DNA from: Tillandsia leiboldiana
Taxonomy: Eukaryota > Streptophyta > Magnoliopsida > Poales > Bromeliaceae
Direction of reading: 5' to 3'
Assembly: GCA_029204045.2 (NCBI GenBank)
Contig: CM055072.1
Location: 6,670,682-6,734,681, forward strand
DNA: 64,000 nt
This document shows positions 23,384 to 32,738 of the stretch, piece by piece. A program made the position numbers and the translations under genes. The notes beneath the pieces were generated by a model. The model did not search any database and was not told where the DNA came from. It worked only from the letters and a program-made list of their open reading frames with translations. The first letter of the stretch is position 1. Each line of letters starts with the position of its first letter.

Positions 23384-25376
23384 TGTCACATCCCGGGGTC
23401 AAAAACTGCGACCCGGGCTCGCCAACAAATCCGCCGCCCATACGGGAAGCCCCGCATAGGTGAAACGTCTAACATGCAAAAAATAATACTAACAGCTATA
23501 CAGTTATCAGAGCAAGGTAAGTAAACTATTGAAATGAAAGATACAACCCTAAATAGTACATGTGAGGTCCTCACAATACAATCTCTCTCAAAATAAACTC
23601 TCAAAAGTAAATATACAATAATCCACTAACAGTACTTGAAATCTCTAAAAAGGTACAACTACTCTCCAAAAAGGGGCAGGGATCTAGCTCGCGACTCCCT
23701 TACCTTGGTCAGTAGAAGCAGCAACACCAAGGGAAGGAACTGGAGTAGATGCCTCTAGAAAAAGTCACCACGGAACATAGAGCTACAGAAAGGCATAAGA
23801 TAACAATGCAATATAAGTGGTAATAAAAAGCTGGAAATAACTCTACAGCTATCATGCCTCTATCTATCATGCTCAAAGAATTATCATGCTCAAAGAATGA
23901 TAAAATGCATCTACTCAATATGCTTAATCAACTCAATCACACTGACTGCCACATAGGGTCCAGTCAAACCTACGCTGTCTACTACCACACATTCCAACAA
24001 GGACGGAATTTACGAGGGGTCCCACTCAGACTGCGTCGACAAGTCGTGATAGCAAAGTAATAGGCCCAGCTCCGGAGTGGCACTTGAGGGGAGTGACCCC
24101 ACCGAGGAAGTATCCACGCATCTCTGTCAAGCTCCATATGACTCATGCAAGCTATAATCCAAATCCACGATCAATCAGATCGGAAACAATAACTCAACAC
24201 TAACAACATCAGCCGGAAACACTCAACGGCTCGGGACCACTGTCTACCTGAATGGCTCCCAACTCTAGTACTGGTCTAATCTCAGCTACCAAACTCCACT
24301 CGGCCTCCAGACACGAGTGCAATATGTATCCCACACTATTCCGGCCACTCGGCCCACTACACGGACGAGAAAAAACCCTAAGTCTAGGGAAACATAAATA
24401 AATGGTGTAAGAAGTTCAAACTTGGCAAAAATACCCAAGTTGAAGGTTTTCTAAAGTCCGGCTAGATATCATGCAACATATGATAGGGTGCTAGTCAAAG
24501 TTCAACAACTCTAATAATGTCATGAATACATCAATAATAGTACCTATTCTAGCATGCTAAGATTTACAATACTAGAATTAGAAGGAAGTCCGCAGACTTG
24601 GAGGAAAATCTAACCCACCTCGAACACGCTGATCCGGAGTCCAAACAAGCTGAAATTGGACGTGCACGTTCCTTAGGCTCTCACGGTTCCAACGAACCTA
24701 AAAGCTCCAAAAAAAACTCCTCCCGGATGAACGGTGATGCTCAAAATACCAAGTGCTGCCCAAGCAGTCTGATGCAAAAATCAACGTGCCCATCAACGGA
24801 GTGTAGAAGCCAAACCATACACAATTTTCACCCAGAACCAAAAAGAAAGATGCTCACCTCGATCGTAAGAAGGAGTCCCAACTTTTACTTCCTCAGAAAA
24901 TGTCTAAAATCCTAATGAAAATTGAAATACCAAGCCGAATGTCGCAATGAGTTAAAACACATATTTCAGCACTACAACCCTATCATAGAGCTCCAAAGAC
25001 AGAAAAAATTGACCTTCGAAATGCCTTCAAGAAATGTAAGAAAGGTACGGCTGCATTCCTCTTGAAGTCTAGATGGAGATCGAGTCCTTAAACTTCCAAT
25101 TCTGCCAACAAACGGCCGAGAAAATATATAAAAACTCTCCGCTGTCTAGAAAAAGTTACAGTAAAAGAGGGGTCCAAAGATGCACTGTAAAACCTCGCAA
25201 AAAGCCGAAATGGAGAGGAGTGATAAATACCAAAGTCGAAGGCCCACCTGTTGTGAAGATCTTGAACCAAAAATCAGCAAAAAATTCCAAGGGGTTAGCT
25301 CAGGGTAGTTCGCGAACGAAGCGTCGACGGAGAAGACCGCAGTCGTAGGAACGTCGAAGATCGCGGAGTTTGGGTC
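23384..25376 (-). repeat. Truncated 5' LTR, Ty3/gypsy family, minus orientation
   Basis: It begins TGTCACATCCCGG directly beside the primer-site region, so it is the 5' LTR of the gag-pol at 18930-23362. It runs through the same landmarks as solo LTR 1 (GCGACCCGGG, CTAGCTCGCGACTCC, ACTGACTGCCACATAGGG). It stops near 25376 within the leader-proximal part, where a plus-oriented LTR piece is joined. The promoter half of the LTR is absent. Confidence 0.8.
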
Positions 25377-25989
25377 TATGGGGATGTTTGGTAGTAGGCA
25401 GGCGCAGGTTTGACTGGACCCTATATAGCAGTCTGTGTGATTGGGTTGATTGAGCATATCGAGTAGATGCATTTTATCATTTGTATCATTCTTTGAGTAT
25501 GATAGATAGAGGCATATATGATAGCTGTAGAGTTATTTCCAGCTTTTTATCACCACTTATACTGTATTGTTATCTTATACCTCTAGTAGACTTAGTGGGC
25601 AGACCGTAGTCTTGGAGATAGTACCCACTGAGAACTACTATTTGATATAGTTCTCACACCCTCCGTAGTGACTTTTTCTAGAGGCATCTACTCCAGTTCT
25701 TTTCCCTACTGTTTTACTGCTTCTACTGATCGAGGTAAGGGAGTCGCGAGCTAGATCTCTGCCCCTTCTTGGAGAGTAGCTGTACCCTTTTGGAGATTTC
25801 CAGTACTGTCAGTGGATTATTATTTATTTACTTTTGAGAGTTTATTTTGAGAGACACATGTATTGTAAGAACCTGACATGTACTATTTGGGGTTTTATCT
25901 TTCATTTCAGCAGTTTACTTAGCTTGCTCTGATACCTGTATAGCTGTTAGTATTAACTTTTCCAGATTAGACGCTTCGCCTATGCATAG
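25377..25989 (+). repeat. Plus-oriented LTR 3' part, interrupted by solo LTR 2
   Basis: It reads from GCAGGCGCAGG... to CGCCTATGCATAG in plus orientation and resumes after the nested solo LTR at 30279-30343, ending GGCGTGACA. It is an inverted, roughly 90 percent similar copy of 23384-24100 by eye. With the neighbouring minus LTR it forms a large inverted repeat with a loop of about 1.2 kb. Confidence 0.82.
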
Positions 25990-28784
25990 TGTGGTGACCC
26001 AGATCTCTGCAGGGCTTCTACAGTGCGATTAGCAGCTTCTGGAGGCCTATGTGGCATGTCGGCGGTGTTTCTGCACCAATTTGGACTCAAGTGATGGACT
26101 TCGGGTGTATAATGGATCACGTGAGTGATCGGAGGACCCCGTCGGATGTTTTGATGTGGTTTCGCGCGAAATGGTTAGTAAAATTGGACTCAGCGCGAAA
26201 TTTGAGTAAAGAACGCTTCTCCAGGAATTTTCGGCAAATTTTAGAAGAGGAATTTGGCAAATCGGACTTCGGATTTGGATTCAGCGCGCGAAAACGGTCA
26301 AGATGGACTATTTATTTGTATTTTTCGGAGTCCGGATGCGAAAACACGGATTTCGAGGTATTTGGTACTGTTCCGGCCGCCGGAGGGGCGCCGGCGGCGG
26401 CGGCGGGCGGCGGAGCGCGGCGGCTGGCGGCGGCGGAGACGCGCGGTCCACCGCGGAGGCGTGCACCCGGGGGCTGGCCACGTGGCGGCTCCCAGTTGGC
26501 GGGCGCAGCAGGCGCGGTCCACGGGATCGTCGCGGGTGCACGGTGGACCAAGTGGCGACACGTGGCGGCTGGTGGTTGGCGGGTCCTGGTGCGCGCGGTC
26601 CACGCAGCGGCAGGGGCTGCCTCGGGATGCGTGCCCGGCACGGGGTCGCGGGCGGCGCGGCCGCGCACGTGGGCGCACGTGGGCGCGGCGTGGGCGCGGT
26701 CGGGGGCGACGTGGGGGCGCCACGTGGCGCCCCGTGGTTGGTCGGGCGCACCGGTGCACGACCTCTGGTCGCGACACGTGGCGTCCCGTGGTTCGTCGCG
26801 GTGCGTGCGCCGGGTGCGGGGAGCAGGAGCGGGACGCGTGGCGGGCCTAGGGGCTTTCGGGCGTGAACAGTAACGGGCCCGGCCCGTTACTGTAGCAGCC
26901 CGGAATGCCAAGCGCCCGAAACCTTGGGCCAAAGTCCAAAATTCGGATTTTTCGGGCTGGGCCTTTAAATAGCCGTCTTGTGAGGGAGTTTTGCCCCCTT
27001 TCCCGAGCTCCCCTGCCCATGGCCCCTTTAGGAAAGTTGTAGATCTTGGTGTTGTGCATCTTCTGGCAGAGGCCCGGATTTTTTGGAAGCCGCGGCGTCG
27101 ACGACTTCGGCATCGGAGCGCAGTGTGGCGATTTTTCATCGGAGGCCCGTTATCGTCGCAGTTTGATCTGGGAGGTCTACAGAGCTACTCCGTCAGTATT
27201 TTTGGACGATTTCTGCAGCGTTGGAATCACGAGAGGTACATCTTCGACTTTCGTGTTGATCATCTTGCTGGATTCAGAGTTTATGACACGGTTTTCGAGG
27301 CATTTCTAAGCCGCTGTTTTCTGGTGGAGTTTTTGGACAGCGGCCCCTTGCCGGAATTTTATCTCCGCACCCGAGTGTCGGATTGAGACGAGCCTATACA
27401 CTTTTTGGATCTACTCGTCGCAAGGATTATCATTGTATTTTTCCGGGATTTTTCTGAGGCTTTCCCGAAGGTATACTATTCCTCTTTTATCTGTGTTCGA
27501 GTTTACAGTTGTGTGGTTGTGAGTGTTTGCGCACCTGTACTGTGGAATTTGTAACTTGGCCTACGGGGCTCGGATTTGGGCGTGCAGGTACCCGTTTCGA
27601 AGGTCTCGACGAGATGCTCGCTGTGATATTTTTATTGGAATTTTTGGAGTTCGTTTTACAGGTGAAAATTTCGCATTAAGGGGACTGTTCCCAGCAGATT
27701 TGTGATGCTTGGATTTTATGGAATTAAGTGTAACTTTGGGTTGTGTTTTTGTACCCAGGAGGTATTGATCACTGTTCCCGTATTGTTGGATTGGTGGGTG
27801 TGTAGAGATATCTGTTTCTGGACTTTCTCAGCTGTACGACTCCGGACAGTTAGCATTTTCAGGTGGGTGGCCTTGTCTCCAAGATTGACGGACTGTGCTT
27901 TAAATCTGCTATAGTAGGACTATGCATGATAGTGAAATGCTTGTGCAGCATGTTAGAATGTAGGAATTGCTATTCCTTGTATTGTCGGATGGTATTGTCA
28001 TCTCCTTGCTTTCTACCATCTGTAAATTATAGTTATTGGAACTTGACCTAGCACCCCGTCATATGTTGCATGTGTAACCAGACTAGTAGAAAACCCTCAC
28101 TTGGGCTAGGGTTATTTCTGCTTTAGACATCCACACTTCTACTTTCCTGGACATAGTGTTCTTCCTCGCCCGGGTAGTGGGCCGAGTGGTCAGGAGTTAT
28201 CTTTTAGTGTGGGATGCATGTTACACTCGTGCTTGGGAGCAGAGTGGAGTCTGGTAGATGTAGTTGGTTGTTCATCTGTAGCGGGAGCCGTTGGGTAGAC
28301 GGCAGTCCCGAGATGTTTTATTTTTCTTGTTTTATCTGTCGCCACTGTGCTAGTGGCAGCGGTAGATCAGTGTTAGCAGGACCTTAAACCCAGAACCTTT
28401 TTGGACACACATATGATTTTTATCAACCAAATGGTTTCTTCCAAGCATCGTAGGGTCGCCGGAGTCGGTTCATGTTTGATTGGACGAAGGCATTAGCCCT
28501 TCGAGGCTTAGATATAAAACTTGATTTCAACTGTTTTCCTAAGCAGAACTAAAAAATCATTAAATATGGATTTCTTACAGATCAGATGGCTTCAGTAAGA
28601 AATGTCACAGTTTTTCCTATAAATTAACCACCGAGATGATTCGAGTGGTCTGGGTTCTAAGGTCTGCCTTTTCTTGGGACGAGAACAACGAGAGGCTATG
28701 CCTAGTGCCTGTTCTTGTTTGATTTGGGTTGTAGGTTCTAGTCTTTCGGTGTTCCCGGACCCTTCATTGGGTCAGTGGTTGGGA

Positions 28785-28920
28785 TGTTCGGCCTGTTTGG
28801 CCTGTTGAGTCAGCTGTTCGCAGTGGATGCGATGTCGGCCTGTTGAGGCAGTTGTTCGCAGTAGATGCGACGTTTGGCCTGTTTGGCCTGTTGAGACAGT
28901 TTCTCGCAGTGGATGCGACT
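28785..28920 (+). repeat. Imperfect tandem repeat inside solo LTR 2
   Basis: Three imperfect units of about 40-60 bp contain GGCCTGTTGAG followed by CAG and GTTCGCAGTGGATGCGA or close variants. They lie in the transcribed half of the LTR. Confidence 0.7.
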
Positions 28921-29401
28921 TGGTGCCATGAGTTGGCAGAGTGTGATCTAGAGGTTGTTTCTCTGATTTAGTGGTGGGGTGGTTCTCCCACTTAGCCTTG
29001 AGGATCTTGGGGTTCTGGCAGATCGAGTCGTGGAGGTTTCCCGACTCAGCCATGGTCGTGCATTTATCAGATTGAGTCGTTGAGGGTTCTCCGACATAGC
29101 TGTGAGAGTGTGTTGGGCTATTCCTGTTCGAGTCGAGATTCTTTTTCCGACTGAGTTGTGCTTTGAGCTGGGAGTTACCGATCTGTTTGATCGTGGATCA
29201 TAGCCTGCATGAGCCACATTTGAGCTTTACAGAGATACTTGAGATGGGTTACTTTTTACTCGAGCGGGTCGCTCCCCTCGAGTGCCACTCCGGAGTAGGC
29301 GAGACCGGGTTGTTATACCGGCGTGAGATTGAGCTTTTCTATCGCGACTTGTCGTTGCATTTGTCCCTCTGGCTGTGCTGGTGTTGGCAGTCATGGACGC
29401 C

Positions 29402-29523
29402 CTACGTAAGTCCGCTCCTCCGGGACGTAACGGCAGTAGATCCTACGTAAGTCCGCTCCTCCGGGACGTAACGGCAGTAGATCCTACGTAAGTCCGCTCC
29501 TCAGGGACGTAACGGCAGTAGGT
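29402..29523 (+). repeat. Three 41-bp tandem repeats inside solo LTR 2
   Basis: TACGTAAGTCCGCTCCTC recurs at 29403, 29444 and 29485, an exact 41-bp period, with GGGACGTAACGGCAGTAG in each unit. Other LTR copies in the window have one unit, so this copy was expanded locally. Confidence 0.9.
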
Positions 29524-30278
29524 TGGCGCAGGCTTGACTGGACCCGAGGAGGCAGTCAGTTCAGATTGAGTGATCAGAGATGAGAGTTAGTTGTGGCATC
29601 ATGTTCTTTCTGTCCCACTCTTTGAGCATCTAGATAGAGGCATAGTAGCTGTAGAGTTTACTTTTCCCAGCTTTCCTTACAGCACTGCTTTTGTTACTTT
29701 ATGCCTCTAGTGGACTTAGTGGGCAGACCGTCGGGCTTGTTGGCGGCACCCACTGAGAACTACTTGGGACGTAGTTCTCACACCCGTCGTGGTGTCTTTT
29801 CCCACAGGAACTTCTACTCTGGTTCCTGTTGTTCCTGTTGCTGATCCTTCTGACCGAGCGAGGGAGTCGCGAGCTAGTTCCCTACCCGTCGTTGGAGTGT
29901 AGCGGTACCCCTTCAGATGAGAGCTTCAGTAGATTAGTTATTTTATTTTCCTTCTTTGAGAGACTGTTGTAGTGAGGATTGTTGTATTGTGAGCCTGTAC
30001 ACTGATGTATTTATTGGAGATACCTCCCGGTTGAGTTTAGAGTGTGTATATGAGGATTTTGTATGATTATCATTTTGGGAGACGGACATTGTTGTTTTAT
30101 TTCCAGTGGTGCAGTGATTGATTTAGTTATACAACAGATTTTTATTTTTAGCTCTGATATCTGTTTAGCTGTAGTACTTCTCTTGCAGGTAGGACGCTTC
30201 GCCTATGCGGGTTTGGCATAGGCGGCGGATCTGTTGGCGAGCCGGGTCGCAGTTTCGACCCCGGGGCGTGACACATAG

Positions 30279-30343
30279 CTTTCCGTATGGGCGGCGGATC
30301 TGTTGGCGAGCCCGGGTCGCAGTTTCGACCCCGGGGCGTGACA
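30279..30343 (+). repeat. Terminal piece of the plus LTR interrupted by solo LTR 2
   Basis: It continues the sequence broken at 25989 (CTTTCCGTATGGGCGGCGG...) and ends GGCGTGACA. It duplicates the last 60 bp of solo LTR 2, as expected when an LTR inserts near the end of a relative. Confidence 0.85.
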
Positions 30344-31308
30344 ATGCGGATGTTCAATGCTCGTGGTCAGAAGACCGAAATACAACAAGTAGCCGAAAAC
30401 TCCCAAACGGGATCATAAATTAATCTCAGTGCTAAATAATGCCATGAGGAAACAGTAATCTCCTACTCTATCATGTATTCTAATCAAGAGATAGTAACAT
30501 GTGCCGTAAATCATCAGTAGGAGATATGTCAATAAACAGACTAATAATGGCAACTACCATAGAATAATGTCATAACACTCGTGTGGAAGAGAGATCAGTT
30601 AAGATACAGTAATGGCAATAAATAAAGAAGGGCTAGCAGTGATCACGAGGGTCCGATCGAGTACGGTACCCAGTGAGGTTGTACTATGCTAATGCCTGGA
30701 TCAGAATACCCACCTCAATGCAGGCGATCCAGGAACCCGCTACTCAACTCTTGCGGAGGTTCCTAACGGCTCAGGCCTAAATCAAACCACTGGTCAGTCA
30801 CAGACTCACTAAAATCCTACACACTGACTCACAATGTATTTGAACACTAAACCACGGAATTATGTCTAAGTCTCGGGATCCGCCGGAATTTTTGGTAATT
30901 CGCCAATCGACCACTAATGGTCTGAATAATGCGTATAAGCTACCGAAATGACCCAGACTTCACCTATTGCCCCGGAATGCTCCGTTTAAGGCGTCCGGTC
31001 AGCAACAATTGTTATTGTCCCCTAACGAAGTCTAACTGTGCCATAATTACTAAAATCACATCCGGAATCGCTGATTTCGGCTCCAAAAGTCGTCGACGTG
31101 ATTTAGATGACTCTGGGTCAGGATAGCATCGAGACCAATCAAGGACACTTGGCGATCATTAATGTTCCGCTAAATTACTCGGGACGCGAATCCTGTGTCG
31201 AAACGACAATAAACCGATGATTTTACCGATTTACGACTCGTAAACTAATTTTTATCTGACGAAAGCTATCGGGCCTCGAACAAACAGTCTAGAGGTCATG
31301 TGCACGCT
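30344..31308. other. Unassigned LTR-like sequence, interrupted by the gag-only Sirevirus
   Basis: No coding frame. Sequence texture resembles LTR DNA (for example AGGTTCCTAACGGCTCAGG near 30760), but I cannot match both ends. It resumes at 37718 after the copia insertion. Confidence 0.35.
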
Positions 31309-31637
31309 TGTTACGGCATTTTGGTGTTGGCATATTTCGTGAGTCAAGTCAGTGAGTTGAGTCGGAGTCTTAAAGGGATCAAATTGTCAATCAGCAATCA
31401 AAGACTTAGAGAAGATTCAACAAGAGCTCAAGTTGACACTCAGTGTCTTGAGTCTTGAAGATTGAAGTTGAAGAATTGTGGATCAGTTACATCAATCTCA
31501 AGAAGAAAGTATTCAAGAGGATCAGGTATGTTTAACTAAATAATTGTGGTGATCCGAATACTTTCTTATAGTGTAGAAACACTTGGAAGAATTTTTAATT
31601 GCATAATAATCAAAAACTGGTGTTCGGACTTGTTCAG

Positions 31638-31859
31638 GATCCGGATCAGAGCCAACGATCCGGATCCCGAAGGTTGTTGCTTCATACAAGACTTCGATCC
31701 GGATCCATGCAATTTCCGATCCGGATCCCGAATGTTAAGTTTTCTGATTTGTATGAACGATCCGGATCGGGCCTTGCAATCCGGATCCCGAACCCTTGGT
31801 TTTCTGGAATCGTCAATCTCGTTACGACGATCCGGATCGCAATAAATCTGATCCGGATC
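31638..31859 (+). promoter_or_regulatory. GATCCGGATC palindrome array upstream of the LTR TATA box
   Basis: Eight copies start at 31638, 31657, 31696, 31718, 31759, 31778 (first base A), 31829 and 31850, several continuing as GATCCGGATCCCGAA. The last lies about 66 bp before the TATA box, the place of an enhancer. Repeated palindromes in this position are a known Sirevirus LTR trait. The TCCGGA core gives symmetric CG and CHG methylation sites. Confidence 0.88.
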
Positions 31860-32186
31860 GCCGTCCTGAAAATTTCCAGATAAGGTATGTTTTTGATTCT
31901 TATCTCTTTCCAAAGGTTTCTAAACTATAAATAGACACTTAGGGTTTCTCAAAAAAGGTGGTAGCTACGGCCGATCTTTTCATAAAACTCTTGAGAGCAA
32001 CCCTAGAGGCTAGGTTTTTATCGATCTTCTTTATAGCCTCTTTTAGGTCAATTCGATGGTTCTTCCAAGATCTATCTTTTGTCGAATTGATCTAATCTTT
32101 GCTTAGAGTTTTTTTTCCCATGGATCTTCATTGATAATCTAAGCAAAGGATCACCATCGAAGTCAATATTCTTATCGACTGAGTTT

Positions 32187-32291
32187 GCGTCGTGGATTCG
32201 ACGTGGCATCGTGGATTCGGTGTGCTAAAGGCGTTTCGTGGATTCGAAACGTGTGCTCGTGGATTCGAGTGGCGTTCGTGGATTCGAACGT
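32187..32291 (+). repeat. Array of five hairpins with constant GTGGATTC loop
   Basis: GTGGATTC occurs at 32192, 32211, 32238, 32259 and 32278. Each copy is flanked by different arms that pair with each other: GCGTC/GACGT, GCATC/GGTGT (with wobbles), GCGTTTC/GAAACGT, GCTC/GAGT and GCGTTC/GAACGT. The array is 3' of the TATA box, so it should lie in the transcript leader. The same array is in the 3' LTR (37194-37298). Confidence 0.85.
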
Positions 32292-32706
32292 GTGCAGTGG
32301 GCGTGCAAAATCGGTGGAGCGCGAGGTCCAAGAAAGTGAAGGAGGGGTTAAATCCGTGGAGACGGTAATCACCTTGTTATTCTTCTTTTCTTAGGGATTG
32401 TTATTGCGTGGATATCCAACCGGTCAGCGCAAGGTCCGAAGAAGCTGAAGGAGGGGTTTGAGTCCGTGGAGTCGGTAATCACCTTGTTATTCTTCTATTC
32501 TTAGTGGATTGTTATTGCGTGTTGGTCCCGTGGTTTTTCTCCTGGATTGGAGTTTCCACGTATATCTCGGTGTGCTGTTTTTATTTTCCGCATTGGTTTT
32601 TTTTTTTGCACTGAGATTTGGTTTTATAAGTATTACACCTATTCACCCCCCCTCTAGTTGTTTGATAGTACCTATTTAGATCCTTTGGGATTCATAACTC
32701 TACAAT

Positions 32707-32718
32707 TGGTATCGGAGC
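32707..32718 (+). other. Primer binding site, Sirevirus
   Basis: TGGTATCGGAGC starts two bases after the 5' LTR. It matches the complement of the initiator methionine tRNA 3' end at 11 of 12 positions (usual TGGTATCAGAGC). Confidence 0.85.
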
Positions 32719-32738
32719 GGGTTTTAGGTTTATCTATC

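Larger units (their letters stand above)
25990..30273 (+). mobile_element. Solo LTR 2 of the long-LTR Ty3/gypsy family, 4284 bp
   Basis: It begins TGTGGTGACCC and ends GGGGCGTGACA. Perfect 5-bp TSD CATAG at 25985-25989 and 30274-30278. It lies inside the end of another LTR of the same family, whose sequence continues on both sides. The GC-rich block 26370-26880 holds six CACGTGG motifs, then a TATA-like TTTAAATAGCC near 26961. Internal tandem repeats occur at 28785-28920 and 29402-29523. The open frames of up to 275 residues on both strands in the GC-rich block overlap each other and have no domain. Confidence 0.93.
31309..32704 (+). repeat. 5' LTR of the gag-only Sirevirus, 1396 bp
   Basis: Ends TGTTACGGC...CTCTACA. 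In order it carries a GATCCGGATC palindrome array (31638-31859), a TATA box CTATAAATAG (31925-31934), a constant-loop hairpin array (32187-32291) and a 108-bp tandem duplication (AGGTCC... at 32324 and 32432, each ending GTTATTGCGTG). Confidence 0.93.

Noticed and set aside
26049..27139. Several overlapping open frames of 147-275 codons on both strands
   Set aside because: They lie in an extremely GC-rich LTR block where stops are rare in all frames. Both strands and several frames are open together, products are Arg/Ala/Gly/Pro repeats with no domain, and the corresponding part of other LTRs is not conserved as protein.
30929..31126. 65-codon open frame in unassigned sequence
   Set aside because: Short, with no homology recognised, in DNA that looks like an old LTR.
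31546..31913. Open frames repeated exactly at 36553-36920, with relatives in the other Sirevirus LTRs
   Set aside because: These are translations of the GATCCGGATC palindrome array in both LTRs, giving DPD/RSGS-type repeats. No coding evidence.
32187..32291. Possible CRISPR-like array (short repeats with variable spacers)
   Set aside because: Repeats are only 8 bp, the variable parts pair across each repeat, it is duplicated in LTRs, and the sequence is plant DNA.
32658..32738. Upstream extension of the Sirevirus gag frame into the LTR
   Set aside because: It has no ATG (the first codon would be TTG) and overlaps the LTR end and primer site. The first ATG at 32739 gives the usual gag start.
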